From contig NZ_CP042325.1 of assembly GCF_007904105.1 (NCBI RefSeq), positions 1,240,001 to 1,304,000 on the forward strand: a stretch of DNA of 64,000 bases. The letters are read 5' to 3'. The notes below the pieces were generated by a model. That model had not been told where the DNA came from and did not search any database. It worked only from the letters and a program-made list of their open reading frames with translations. The position numbers and the translations under genes are program-made. Of this stretch, positions 20,189 through 29,825 are shown piece by piece. The first letter of the stretch is position 1. The number at the start of each line of letters is the position of its first letter. The stretch comes from Corynebacterium sp. sy039 (GTDB taxonomy: Bacteria > Actinomycetota > Actinomycetes > Mycobacteriales > Mycobacteriaceae).

Positions 20189-20944
20189 TTATTCTGCTTC
20201 TAATGCCTCAAGTACTTCCTGGCTAAGATCCATATTGGAATAAACATTCTGCACATCATCAGAATCTTCCAAAGCGTCGATAAGCTTGAAAATACGCTTG
20301 GCATCTGCCAGCTCCAATGGCACTAACACTGAAGCACGGAAGTCCGTATCGGCCTCGTCAATCTCTATCCCTGCCTCAGTCAACGCTTCTTTAACCGCAG
20401 GAATATCACTTGGCGCAGAAAGAATCTCGAACTTATCGCCTACTTCATTTACCTCTTCCGCGCCAGCTTCAAGAACAGCTAGTAGCAAATCATCTTCGGT
20501 TAATTCGCCTTTTTCTACTAACACAACTCCACGACGAGAGAACAGATAAGACACTGCACCTGATTCCGCCATATTTCCGCCATTCTTCGACATGGCAGTA
20601 CGCACCTCAGATGCAGCACGATTGCGGTTATCAGTCAGACACTCAATGAGCATAGCCACACCATTGGGACCATAACCTTCATACATAATGGTCTGCCAAT
20701 CTGCACCACCGGCTTCCTCGCCTGAACCGCGCTTGCGAGCACGCTCGATATTGTCATTTGGCACAGAAGCCTTCTTGGCTTTCTTGATCATATCGTCAAG
20801 AGTGGGGTTTGCCGCAGGATCGCCACCACCTGTTCGGGCAGCAACCTCTATATTCTTGATTAGCTTGGCAAATTCTTTACCACGCTTTGCATCATTTGCA
20901 GCTTTCTTATGCTTTGTTGTCGCCCATTTAGAATGTCCGGACAT
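20189..20944 (-). CDS. yebC: YebC/TACO1-family translational regulator
   Basis: A 251-residue protein of the YebC/PmpR family, beginning [23 protein letters not shown] and containing GGxDPAxNPxL and [15 protein letters not shown] blocks (here [14 protein letters not shown]). Family members bind the ribosome or DNA; recent work on some members links them to translation of proline-rich stretches, while older annotation calls them transcription factors. Position upstream of ruvC is conserved in actinobacteria. A TATAAT on the minus strand at 21052-21057 may be its promoter, about 107 nt before the ATG. Confidence 0.93.
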   Translation of the reverse strand: MSGHSKWATTKHKKAANDAKRGKEFAKLIKNIEVAARTGGGDPAANPTLDDMIKKAKKASVPNDNIERARKRGSGEEAGGADWQTIMYEGYGPNGVAMLIECLTDNRNRAASEVRTAMSKNGGNMAESGAVSYLFSRRGVVLVEKGELTEDDLLLAVLEAGAEEVNEVGDKFEILSAPSDIPAVKEALTEAGIEIDEADTDFRASVLVPLELADAKRIFKLIDALEDSDDVQNVYSNMDLSQEVLEALEAE

Positions 20945-21098
20945 TGACTGCCTTTCTCAGAGTGAATTATGCATTTTATGCTGATACTGATTATGTTTCG
21001 ATACCACTTATAACAAGCTAAGAGAAACCACACTTACAGCTAACTTCGCCAATTATACTGCAATAACATATTTTATGAATTTCATGATTGCATTTTGC

Positions 21099-21986
21099 TC
21101 ACGAATCCTTGTGAATACTCTCACGCGCATCTCCTCGTAGAATCCTCGTCAGCCCTTCCTGCACCACAACAGCTGCCAATTCTCCTTGCTGATTAAAAAT
21201 TCGCCCTGTCACTACTCCGCGCCCACTTTTTGCCGTAGGCGATTGTTGCGAATACAGGAACCACTCATCAACTGAGCAAGGACGGTAAAACCATATCGCA
21301 TGGTCGAGAGAGGCTAATTGCACCTTCTGCTCCTGATGATGCATCAAAGCAGCATGAATCAGGGTCATATCGGACATATATGCCAACCCTAAAGTATGAA
21401 GCTGCTCCTCGTCGCCAAGCTGATGCTTGTACTTAAACCACACATTCTGTATTGGTGATTGCTGCGTCGCAGGGCTCGCATCATAGTATTCCGATGGCAC
21501 AATGCGAACATCCCATTCTGGCCATTCTGCCAGCAAATGCTGGTATCGCTGTGGTAAATGATCTCGAGAAATATCAATCTCATCAGGCGGGGTAACTACC
21601 GGCATGGGATCACTATGCTCCACCCCATGATCCCCATCATGTTGAAAACTAGCCATCATATGAAAAATTACTCGCCCATTTTCAGTTGCAGTAATGCGCC
21701 GGACAAGAAAACTACGCCCATCACGGATCTTTTCCACTTCATAGCTCGTAGAGCTGGTGGTATCACCAGCTCGCAAAAAATAAGCGTGTAAAGAATGAAT
21801 CTGATAGCCCGCATCAACAGTTTTCCACGCCGCAGCAAGAGCCTGGGCAACAATTTGTCCCCCAAATGTACGAATCAGTGTAGAAGAATGAGGCTTGCTC
21901 AGAAAGAGCATACGCTCAGACCCTGGCTGTTTCTCCCACGGTTCCGCTATCTGTTTTAGGCTAAGGATCTGTTCTAATCTAGCCAC
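21099..21986 (-). CDS. tesB: Acyl-CoA thioesterase II
   Basis: Hydrolyses acyl-CoA esters. The 295-residue double-hotdog protein has the family opening RMLFLSKPHSSTLIRTFGGQIVAQAL and, in the second half, the catalytic Asp in LASLDHAIWFY, a Ser in PTAKSGRG and the Gln in VVVQEGLTR. It is transcribed alone, between yebC and the divergent glycosyltransferase gene. In mycolic-acid bacteria it may take part in acyl chain recycling, but the sequence does not give the chain-length preference. Confidence 0.93.
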   Translation of the reverse strand: MARLEQILSLKQIAEPWEKQPGSERMLFLSKPHSSTLIRTFGGQIVAQALAAAWKTVDAGYQIHSLHAYFLRAGDTTSSTSYEVEKIRDGRSFLVRRITATENGRVIFHMMASFQHDGDHGVEHSDPMPVVTPPDEIDISRDHLPQRYQHLLAEWPEWDVRIVPSEYYDASPATQQSPIQNVWFKYKHQLGDEEQLHTLGLAYMSDMTLIHAALMHHQEQKVQLASLDHAIWFYRPCSVDEWFLYSQQSPTAKSGRGVVTGRIFNQQGELAAVVVQEGLTRILRGDARESIHKDS

Positions 21987-22078
21987 AACGCCTCATCCCC
22001 TTTTTCTGTTTTCTGCCTTCGCGTTCTTTGTACGTTCACTGAGGTTTTCTTCAGGGTATCTTAAGTAATTATGAAAAT

Positions 22079-23443
22079 GTGAAATCACACACAGATAAGA
22101 AACGCATGACAATAAAAACTCATGTAAAGTGTGCATTCGTGTCCGATAGTGCAAAGAACACCACGAAAACTGCCATAGTGCAACCAAAAATACAATCAAA
22201 CCGAAAACTATGGTCGCGCCCTTTTTCGCCAATAAAAATAACAGCCATCTGGATTCTATGGCTCATCGCTAAACTTGTTATCATCGCGGGAGTCCACGCA
22301 GAACCAATGCCTACTGGTGATGCGCACTATTATTTTTATGGCATTACTCACCCGGAATCTGATGCACTCAATGAGTACCCTGCGCTACTTCTAGCACCAC
22401 TCCAGCTACTCGCCCTATTCAGTAACGATGAAAACGCATTCACGATTGCGCTCATCATAGCTACTATCGCTCTCGACGCGATCTTCCTGTGCTTTATTCT
22501 CTGCCAAAAACAAAAAGGAACCTTTTCTGCTAGCGTTTTCTGGATCTTTTTCACTGTCACAGCACTGCATATGTCCGTTCTTCGACTAGATATTATTCCC
22601 GGAGTATGTATTGGCATCTTTGCCTTGGCTCTATTTACCTCGCCTACGTTTTCTTCCGCAATCCTAGCTATCGCAACCATGCTTAAACTCTGGCCGGGAG
22701 TATTAGCCGCAGGACTCTTAAGCAGCAAAAAGAAAATGAGCGCACGCACTGTCGAGGTTTTTGGGGCAACGATACTGCTTATCGCACTAAGCATCATCGG
22801 AGCTTCTGGCATTACTCGTATCACAAGTCCACTGACCTATCAAAGCGATAGAGGTCTACAAATTGAATCTTTTTGGGCCACCCCTTTTATGCTCTTACAT
22901 GGTATACCCGGTCTTTCAGATGGTAGCTATGAAATTTTCTACGCACCGTCGAAAAGCTTTGAGATCAGCGGACCAGGAGTATCAACAGCCCTAATGATTT
23001 CTAGCATAGGGTTTGGATTACTAATCATTTTTTGTCTGTTATGGGCGGTCAAAACCCTACGCGCCCCCTATACTTATGACCCGCTTGTTACCCTTTCTTG
23101 GACAGTAACAATCATCATCTGTCTACTGGTTACTAATAAAGTATTTTCACCACAATATCTTGTTTGGCTTGGACCTATCTTGAGCATTTGCTTATTAAAG
23201 CAACCCCACAATAAGTATGTACGACTTTTGTGCATACTGTGCCTAGTAATTACTGCCCTGGGAACCTATATTTACCCGTTCCACTATGGCGATATTATGC
23301 AAGCAGATATTTTCTCCTGGGCATTAGTAGCACTAGCAGCTCGTAATATCCTCGTCTTTATCAGCGCCATTATCAGTGCTTGTTGGCTCAAGCAGACCTT
23401 ATCCAACTCACCAACACGCAACAATCAATTCTCGGAAAAATGA
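22079..23443 (+). CDS. Polytopic membrane glycosyltransferase-like protein, GT87/DUF2029 type
   Basis: A 454-residue protein with about ten membrane helices starting near residue 55 and a first outside loop containing the acidic pair in MPTGDAHYYFYG, as in GT-C/GT87 enzymes that use polyprenyl-phosphate sugars. That suggests mannose or arabinose transfer to lipoglycans or arabinogalactan outside the membrane; the acceptor cannot be read from the sequence. The listed start is GTG 22079; an ATG at 22106 is also possible because the first 30 residues are polar. It is divergent from tesB and its last 19 nt overlap the convergent LemA-like gene at the end of the PIM operon. Confidence 0.75.
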   Translation: MKSHTDKKRMTIKTHVKCAFVSDSAKNTTKTAIVQPKIQSNRKLWSRPFSPIKITAIWILWLIAKLVIIAGVHAEPMPTGDAHYYFYGITHPESDALNEYPALLLAPLQLLALFSNDENAFTIALIIATIALDAIFLCFILCQKQKGTFSASVFWIFFTVTALHMSVLRLDIIPGVCIGIFALALFTSPTFSSAILAIATMLKLWPGVLAAGLLSSKKKMSARTVEVFGATILLIALSIIGASGITRITSPLTYQSDRGLQIESFWATPFMLLHGIPGLSDGSYEIFYAPSKSFEISGPGVSTALMISSIGFGLLIIFCLLWAVKTLRAPYTYDPLVTLSWTVTIIICLLVTNKVFSPQYLVWLGPILSICLLKQPHNKYVRLLCILCLVITALGTYIYPFHYGDIMQADIFSWALVALAARNILVFISAIISACWLKQTLSNSPTRNNQFSEK

Positions 23444-23898
23444 GAATAATCCGTAAACTCAAAGAAACGCGGCATAACAGATGTGCCCCCTAATCTAAAA
23501 ATTCGTACTAGTGGCCTGCGCCTGAGTGCACGCGTATCAGCAACTGCATCATTGTAAAAACGATGTGCCAATTGCACCCGAGCCTGCGCCTCTGCAATTC
23601 GCGGAGGCATATTATGACCCATCGCAGCAATGGCAGCAGAAATATCACGTTCCTTCTCACTGCGCTCTAAAAAAGAATCATATTTTAATGCCACAGCTTC
23701 TGCCGCGCTGGCAATGGTTTCATATTTTGGATCTATCGCAGCAAGCACTGCCGCCCGCTGATCGAGCATAGCTTGCAATGCTTGCAAAGAAGAATCAACA
23801 CGAATATTCAATCTGTCGAGACGCTGTGCAATTGTATATAATTGCACAAAAAACAAGGTTACGACTACCGATGTAATGATGATAAGCAGGATATGCAT
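23425..23898 (-). CDS. LemA-like membrane-anchored protein
   Basis: A 157-residue protein with one N-terminal membrane helix (about 2-22) followed by helical sequence. The segment RVQLAHRFYNDAVADTRALR resembles the C-terminal signature of LemA proteins. The function of LemA proteins is not established. It is the last gene of the thrS-to-pimA run, 3 nt after pimA, so it is probably co-expressed with phosphatidylinositol-mannoside synthesis. Its 3' end overlaps the convergent glycosyltransferase gene by 19 nt. Confidence 0.7.
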   Translation of the reverse strand: MHILLIIITSVVVTLFFVQLYTIAQRLDRLNIRVDSSLQALQAMLDQRAAVLAAIDPKYETIASAAEAVALKYDSFLERSEKERDISAAIAAMGHNMPPRIAEAQARVQLAHRFYNDAVADTRALRRRPLVRIFRLGGTSVMPRFFEFTDYSHFSEN

Positions 23899-23901
23899 AA
23901 T

Positions 23902-25071
23902 TTATTTTCCGCATTGAGAAGATTGATCAGCATGAGCATCATACCCTACATATCGAGTATCTGAGACAGTAACTGTTTCATACACGCGCAATACTTTCTC
24001 GACTACATTATCCCAATCATAAATACGGGCTCGTTCTAAACCAGCTGTAATATAACGCTGGCGCAATGACTCATCATCAATGAGCAACGCTAACTTTTGG
24101 GCAAGTTCGCTAGAGTTTTCATTCTCGAAAAGAATACCTGCTGGCTGCTTCGCTTTAGCATTGCATACAGCCGCAAAGGCTTCTAAATCACTAGCAACCA
24201 CTGCACATCCTGCCGCCATTGCTTCTACGAGAACAATGCCAAAGCTCTCTCCACCAGTATTAGGGGCTACATAGATATCAGCACGTCCAAGGATAGCCGC
24301 TTTTTGTTCATCAGAGACTTTTCCGACGAAATCCACTCCTGGAAGATCACGAGGGGTTCCTGCCCCAATAACCGTTACCTGTATTTTCTCTTGGTAGCGT
24401 TGCGACATAGAGAAAAGCATCTCTATAGCACGAAGCAAAATATCAAGCCCTTTACGAGGTTCATCTATTCTGCCCAAAAAAACAATCTCGATTTTCTCAC
24501 TTTGAGCATTGTTTTTCTTATCCTGTGCCAACTCATAAGCACGACCAAACACTGAGGTATCGACCCCATTAGGAATAAGAACCGAATCGCCACCGAGTTG
24601 TTCTACTTGCCATCGACGCGCCATCTCGCTGACAGCGATACCACCTCGTATTTTCTCTAGACTGCCACGCAACACAGGCAAAAATAATTTCAGAACCCTG
24701 GACCCACTACTCGAAGTATGATAAGTAGCAACGATAGTGTCTTTGCTCATTAAAAGTGCAAGTAAAGAATAGCTCGGTGAGTTGGGCTCATGAATATGCA
24801 GCACATCAAAATTTCCATTTTTTAGGAATGCCCGCATACGTCGATAAGCACTGAAACCAAAAGATAGTCGAGCAACTGATCCGTTGTATCTAATGGGAAA
24901 ACTTTTTCCACCAGGAACAACAAAATCAGGCAAATCAGTGTTTTCGTAAGCAGGACCAATGACGGAAACCTGGTGCCCGATGGAAATGAGTTTTTGCGCT
25001 AAATCAAGGATATGGGCTTGAACACCCCCTGGTTCATCAAAAGAATATGGGCAGACGATACCAATTTTCAT
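23902..25071 (-). CDS. pimA: Phosphatidylinositol alpha-mannosyltransferase PimA
   Basis: Adds the first mannose, from GDP-mannose, to the inositol of phosphatidylinositol on the inner membrane face, starting PIM, lipomannan and lipoarabinomannan synthesis. The 389-residue GT4/GT-B protein begins MKIGIVCPYSFDEPGGVQAH and has HEPNSPSYSLLAL, EIVFLGRIDEPRKGLDIL and the nucleotide-sugar motif GESFGIVLVEAMAAGC. Gene order patA-pimA after pgsA is the mycobacterial one (Rv2612c-Rv2610c). A strong AAGGAGA site (25081-25087) lies 9 nt before ATG; the 172-nt gap to patA is longer than usual and could hold a separate promoter. Confidence 0.94.
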   Translation of the reverse strand: MKIGIVCPYSFDEPGGVQAHILDLAQKLISIGHQVSVIGPAYENTDLPDFVVPGGKSFPIRYNGSVARLSFGFSAYRRMRAFLKNGNFDVLHIHEPNSPSYSLLALLMSKDTIVATYHTSSSGSRVLKLFLPVLRGSLEKIRGGIAVSEMARRWQVEQLGGDSVLIPNGVDTSVFGRAYELAQDKKNNAQSEKIEIVFLGRIDEPRKGLDILLRAIEMLFSMSQRYQEKIQVTVIGAGTPRDLPGVDFVGKVSDEQKAAILGRADIYVAPNTGGESFGIVLVEAMAAGCAVVASDLEAFAAVCNAKAKQPAGILFENENSSELAQKLALLIDDESLRQRYITAGLERARIYDWDNVVEKVLRVYETVTVSDTRYVGYDAHADQSSQCGK

Positions 25072-25243
25072 TGCTCATATTCTCCTTCCATATCTTTATC
25101 CTTAGGTTGTGTGTGCGTGCCCATGCACCGACGCATCTGTGCGGTATCCATACATCTTTGGATCATGCTCACACAAAACGCCGACGCCGCACCTCAAAAT
25201 TATAGCCTGAGTAAAACAAAAATTATTTTCTCAACCAACAAAA

Positions 25244-26149
25244 CTATTGTTCTTTGTCAAGACCTTGCTGATAACGTCGCGCGTCCAAATCAGATAACCA
25301 CAGTGGCTGTAACATATGCCAATCTTTAGGGTGCTGCCTAATGTTTTCCTCCATTAATGTTGCAATTGTTTGCATTGTGGTTTTCAGATCCATTACTTCA
25401 ACAGGTGCCGATACGCTTGTCCCCCATTGGTTATCCTCAATGAACCAACTATGCACCACATGCAAAGCAGCACCTGTTTCCTGAGCTAGGCGCACGGCAC
25501 CAGCAGGCATACGCGTCTTTTCCCCAAAAAACTCTACCTCAACACCAGAACGCTTAAGATCACGTTCACCAAGCAAACACACAATTCCGCCGCTCAGCAA
25601 AGTTTCTTTCAACGCACCATAAGGACCAGGTGTGGATTGATGCGGTAACACCTTAAAACCAAGAGATTGGCGGAAATCAACAAATGCTTCATAAACTTCC
25701 GTTGGTTCCAGCCGCTCAGCCACTGTTGTGAATTGCCCATACTGCGACACAAGATATAGACCGGCCATATCCCAATTGCCAGAATGCGGCAGTACCAAAA
25801 TAACCCCTTTTCCCTGGCTAACCGAGCTACGAAGAAATTGGGTTCCTTGAGCATGAGCTTCTATGTCTTGAATTAATTGCTCATTGCCCACGAGCGACGG
25901 CAGCACAAAGGCTTCTCGCCAATAACGCGCGTAAGAGCGCATTGACTCTTGCACCAACTGGCGAGTAACGTTTTCTTTTCCCACCACACGCATAAGATTT
26001 TTGCGCAATTGCGGCATAGCTTTTCCGCGTTGGGACGCATAATCTGCACCGTAATTAAAAAGTGCTTTCGCCCATGATTCTGGTAGCTTTCGCACGATTT
26101 TCCAGCCAAGTAAATAACCTTGCGCAACAATATCTTTCTTCTGGAACAT
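25244..26149 (-). CDS. patA: Phosphatidylinositol mannoside acyltransferase PatA
   Basis: Transfers an acyl chain to the mannose of PIM1/PIM2 at the inner membrane. The 301-residue protein belongs to the LpxL/HtrB-like lysophospholipid acyltransferases; the HX4D motif is HSGNWD (His122, Asp127), and a conserved Glu occurs in LLGERDL near 198. It has no clear membrane span, fitting a peripheral membrane enzyme. It lies 49 nt after pgsA and before pimA. Confidence 0.92.
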   Translation of the reverse strand: MFQKKDIVAQGYLLGWKIVRKLPESWAKALFNYGADYASQRGKAMPQLRKNLMRVVGKENVTRQLVQESMRSYARYWREAFVLPSLVGNEQLIQDIEAHAQGTQFLRSSVSQGKGVILVLPHSGNWDMAGLYLVSQYGQFTTVAERLEPTEVYEAFVDFRQSLGFKVLPHQSTPGPYGALKETLLSGGIVCLLGERDLKRSGVEVEFFGEKTRMPAGAVRLAQETGAALHVVHSWFIEDNQWGTSVSAPVEVMDLKTTMQTIATLMEENIRQHPKDWHMLQPLWLSDLDARRYQQGLDKEQ

Positions 26150-26198
26150 CTATCTATGCTCTGTTCTAGGGTTTTGGGTTCTAATGCTATTTCTGTTT

Positions 26199-26873
26199 CT
26201 ATTTTTTATCTTCTTGATCTGAAAAAGACCGCGCTCCCTGTGGTGGTACACTGCGTTCTCGCGCATGTTCGGATGAAGAGGCAATCCACAAACGCTGTCC
26301 CACGGTAAAAGCACTGCCAAAGGCAAGAACCCATATACAAATTTCTAAAGCAAAGGGTATGCCCAAACCAGCTAATCCCACACCACTAAGTCCCAAAATA
26401 AGCCGTTCAGGTCGTTCGATAAGCCCACCAACCATGACAAAGCCACTTGCTTCGCCACGAGCTTTCACATAAGAGATAACTTGCGAAGAAACGATAACGC
26501 TTAACGTAGCAGCCACTAATGCAGGATGAGCATTATCCACATAGATGAGCCACCACGCTATAGCAGAAAACAAAGCACCATCAGTGATCCGATCACAGGT
26601 AGCATCTAAGGTTGCTCCAAACTTGGTACCCCCACCACTCATTCTTGCCATCGTGCCATCTACCATGTCAAAGGCAACAAAGAGCCCTGATAATGCAGCT
26701 GCAGCAAAAAGATGGTTCAGGGGAATGAGAATCACAACTAATAAAATTGCAATTACTGTTCCGATAATGGTTACCGCATTGGGTGTAAGACCAATTTTCA
26801 GAAAAAGTTTCGCCACTGGTTCCACAAAAACTGCTGCTGGCCTGCGCGCATGAACACTAAGCATTTTCTCCAC
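26199..26873 (-). CDS. pgsA: Phosphatidylinositol phosphate synthase, CDP-alcohol phosphotransferase
   Basis: Makes phosphatidylinositol-phosphate from CDP-diacylglycerol and inositol phosphate, the substrate route to PimA. The 224-residue membrane protein has the complete CDP-OH-P motif at residues 69-94: Asp69, Asp72, Gly73, Ala76, Arg77, Gly86, Asp90 and Asp94, all correctly spaced. About six membrane helices are visible. Start overlaps the end of the HIT gene by 17 nt, so they are coupled. Naming follows the actinobacterial pgsA1 position; phosphatidylglycerol-phosphate synthases share the motif, so context decides. Confidence 0.92.
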   Translation of the reverse strand: MEKMLSVHARRPAAVFVEPVAKLFLKIGLTPNAVTIIGTVIAILLVVILIPLNHLFAAAALSGLFVAFDMVDGTMARMSGGGTKFGATLDATCDRITDGALFSAIAWWLIYVDNAHPALVAATLSVIVSSQVISYVKARGEASGFVMVGGLIERPERLILGLSGVGLAGLGIPFALEICIWVLAFGSAFTVGQRLWIASSSEHARERSVPPQGARSFSDQEDKK

Positions 26874-27546
26874 CTTTTGTTATGTCGCACATATTATTCT
26901 GTGCAGCAGTGCTATTGTCTTCACCAAGTTTCCGCCAAGCGTCGGCAAGCAACTCTCTGGTGTCATGCAGGAGTTGTGGCAATACTTTTGTGTGAGAGAT
27001 TATTGTCATGAAGTTTGCATCCCCAGTCCACCGCGGAACAATATGCATATGAAGGTGCTGCGCAACAGAACCACCTGCTGCTTTACCTAAGTTGAACCCT
27101 GCATTAACCGCATCAGGCTGAGAAACTGTCTTTAATACTACTATTGCCTTCTTTGCAAAGCGCATAAGCTCAGCGGTTTCTTCCTCACTTAAGTTTTCCA
27201 GCTCAGCGACCTCTCGATAAGGCACAACCATCATATGCCCACTGTTATAGGGGTAAAGATTAAGCAAACAATAAACAAATTTACCGCGAGCGACGATGAG
27301 CCCTTCTTCATCACTCATCTTAGGGATGTCAACAAAGGGATTATTCTTTTTTGGCGTTACCGCATCAGCATTGTCAGCATTGTCGTTCGTGTGAATATAG
27401 CTCATCCGATATGGTGCCCATAAGCGTTGCAACTTATCCTCCCCAGCTGCAACGCCTATATCAGGGATACTATTGTCAGCGCTGGTATGAGTGGCACGAT
27501 ACTGATACTCAGTATTATGGTTGTGCTCCATTTCTTTCTTCCTCAC
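26857..27546 (-). CDS. HIT-family hydrolase/phosphorylase (Rv2613c-like)
   Basis: A 229-residue histidine-triad protein with QHLHMH at residues 163-168 and the preceding N-x-G-x-x-AGGS segment. The orthologue in M. tuberculosis (Rv2613c, same place between thrS and pgsA) is described as a diadenosine tetraphosphate phosphorylase; here this is inference from family and position. The N-terminal 35 residues are polar and variable, so the start could be the internal Met6. It lies 24 nt after thrS and overlaps pgsA by 17 nt. Confidence 0.9.
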   Translation of the reverse strand: MRKKEMEHNHNTEYQYRATHTSADNSIPDIGVAAGEDKLQRLWAPYRMSYIHTNDNADNADAVTPKKNNPFVDIPKMSDEEGLIVARGKFVYCLLNLYPYNSGHMMVVPYREVAELENLSEEETAELMRFAKKAIVVLKTVSQPDAVNAGFNLGKAAGGSVAQHLHMHIVPRWTGDANFMTIISHTKVLPQLLHDTRELLADAWRKLGEDNSTAAQNNMCDITKGGENA

Positions 27547-27570
27547 CTGACAGTATGACCAAACATAAAG

Positions 27571-29667
27571 CTACTGCGCACTCTTAAACTCAATATTTTC
27601 CTTAGTTGGCTGCTGATTGTTACGCTGCGCAATCCATGTCTCAATAATGCTAATAGCATCTGCGACAGGCACACCATTGACTTGTGTACCATCAAGGAAA
27701 CGGAAACTTACTGCATTTGCTTCCACATCACGTGCCCCAGCAAGTAGCATAAAAGGCACCTTAGCCGTGGTATGGTTACGAATCTTCTTCTGCATACGAT
27801 CATCTGAAGCATCAACGACAGCACGAATACCACGCTGACACAATTGCTCAATAACCGTATCCAAATGCTCACTAAAGACTTCAGCTACTGGAATACCCAC
27901 CACCTGCTGAGGTGCTAACCAAGCTGGGAAAGCCCCAGCATAGTGTTCGAGCAATACGCCAAAGAATCGTTCAATTGAGCCAAACAACGCTCGGTGAATC
28001 ATGATTGGACGTTTTTTGCTGCCATCTGGCGCAGTATATTCCAACTCAAAACGTTCAGGAAGATTAAAATCAAGCTGCACCGTAGACATCTGCCATGTAC
28101 GACCAATAGCATCACGAGCCTGCACTGAGATCTTTGGACCGTAGAAAGCTGCCCCACCTGGATCAGGCACAAGTTCCAGACCAGATTTCTGAGCTACTGC
28201 CTGCAAAGTGCTCGTTGCCTTTTCCCATATTTCGTCACTACCGACGAATTTCTCTGGGTCCTTCGTCGAAAGCTCAAGATAGAAATCATCAAGACCATAA
28301 TCACGCAAGAGCGAAAGCACAAACTCGAGCACAGAGGTTAATTCTTCTTCAAGCTGTTCCTCAGTACAGTAAATATGTGCATCATCTTGGGTAAAGCCAC
28401 GAGCTCGAGTTAAGCCATGAATTACTCCAGATTTCTCATAGCGATATACCGTGCCAAACTCAAAAAGACGCAACGGCAACTCTCGATAAGAACGTCCACG
28501 CGCATCAAAAATAAGATTATGCATTGGGCAGTTCATGGGCTTTGCATAGTAATCCTGGGCTTGTTTGGTGACATTGCCCTGATCATCTGTCTCCCCATCG
28601 AGCTGCATCGCTGGGAACATTCCTTCTTCATACCAATCAAGGTGTCCAGATTTCTTAAACAAATCACCTTTTGTCAAGTGTGGTGTATTGACAAATGAGT
28701 AACCTGCGGCAATATGACGCTTACGAGAATGCTCTTCCATCTCCATGCGCACAATAGCGCCATTGGGGTGGAATACAGGGAATCCTGAACCAATCTCATC
28801 AGGAAAACTAAAAAGATCCAATTCATTGCCAAGACGACGATGATCTCGCTTTTCTGCCTCAGCCACCATTGTTTGGTACTGCTCTAAAGCTTCTTTAGAC
28901 TCCCACGCTGTACCATAAATACGCTGCAACCCAGCCTTGGACTGATCACCACGCCAATATGCTGCAGAAGAACGAGTAAGCGCAAAAGCTGGAATATATT
29001 TTGTGGTTGGCACATGCGGTCCGCGGCATAAGTCATACCATTCAACTTCACCGCTACGGGGATTGATATTGTAATACCCAGTTAATTCGCCAGCTCCGAC
29101 CTCAGTAGCCTCATCGGAATCAGGGTCAACGTGACCTTTATCTTGGATTAGCTCTAATTTATATGGCTCATCGGCTAAAGCAGCAGCAGCTTCTTGAGCA
29201 TCTGCATACACACGACGCTCAAATTTTTGACCAGACTTAATGATCTTTTTCATGCGCTTTTCGATTTTCTGAAGATCCTCTGGTGAAAAAGGCTCAGCTA
29301 CGTCGAAGTCATAGTAAAAACCATTCTCAATTGCAGGTCCGATTCCTAGTTTGGTACCTGGGAACTCCGCCTGCACAGCCTGAGCGAGCACGTGTGTGCA
29401 GGAGTGACGAATCACAGCACGGCCTTGCTCAGTATTAGCAGCAACTGGGATGAATTGAGTTTCTTGCTCTGGAACGAAAGAAAGATCTTTCAGGTTTCCT
29501 GCTAAATCCTGGGCACACACAATTGCCTCAGGCCCTTTGTTAGGAAGTTCCAACTCACGCATTGCGGTTCCAATACTTGTTCCAGCTGGAACTAAAAATG
29601 GCTCGTGTTCTACCGCCGACGCATTTGCTATAGCTGACAAGGTTACTGCGCTCCTTACTGCGCTCAT
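27571..29667 (-). CDS. thrS: Threonyl-tRNA synthetase
   Basis: Charges tRNA-Thr. The 698-residue protein has an N-terminal TGS domain (about 20-80), the editing domain with [12 protein letters not shown] and DLCRGPHVP, the class II core with [30 protein letters not shown] and the final motif 3 region [15 protein letters not shown], and the anticodon-binding domain. It is the first gene of the thrS-HIT-pgsA-patA-pimA-LemA run. I see no T-box leader in the 158 nt upstream. Confidence 0.96.
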   Translation of the reverse strand: MSAVRSAVTLSAIANASAVEHEPFLVPAGTSIGTAMRELELPNKGPEAIVCAQDLAGNLKDLSFVPEQETQFIPVAANTEQGRAVIRHSCTHVLAQAVQAEFPGTKLGIGPAIENGFYYDFDVAEPFSPEDLQKIEKRMKKIIKSGQKFERRVYADAQEAAAALADEPYKLELIQDKGHVDPDSDEATEVGAGELTGYYNINPRSGEVEWYDLCRGPHVPTTKYIPAFALTRSSAAYWRGDQSKAGLQRIYGTAWESKEALEQYQTMVAEAEKRDHRRLGNELDLFSFPDEIGSGFPVFHPNGAIVRMEMEEHSRKRHIAAGYSFVNTPHLTKGDLFKKSGHLDWYEEGMFPAMQLDGETDDQGNVTKQAQDYYAKPMNCPMHNLIFDARGRSYRELPLRLFEFGTVYRYEKSGVIHGLTRARGFTQDDAHIYCTEEQLEEELTSVLEFVLSLLRDYGLDDFYLELSTKDPEKFVGSDEIWEKATSTLQAVAQKSGLELVPDPGGAAFYGPKISVQARDAIGRTWQMSTVQLDFNLPERFELEYTAPDGSKKRPIMIHRALFGSIERFFGVLLEHYAGAFPAWLAPQQVVGIPVAEVFSEHLDTVIEQLCQRGIRAVVDASDDRMQKKIRNHTTAKVPFMLLAGARDVEANAVSFRFLDGTQVNGVPVADAISIIETWIAQRNNQQPTKENIEFKSAQ

Positions 29668-29825
29668 GCACTTTCGTCATACCTGGACGCTAGTGCTAAA
29701 AAATTTTCTCAAATTAAGACAGTAACACATTAATAGTGCATTCTATGCCCAACAATGATTCTGCCTACTTTACCCTAGTTTTCAACGCAAAAAACAATGG
29801 CAAACCACACCCCGCACCCTCAGAA

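Noticed and set aside
26533..26541. Second perfect TTATCCACA (DnaA box).
   Set aside because: It lies inside the pgsA coding sequence and needs no explanation beyond codon use.
29668..29825. Looked for a T-box or leader peptide before thrS (and hisS).
   Set aside because: No specifier stem, T-box sequence or run of Thr/His codons was seen.
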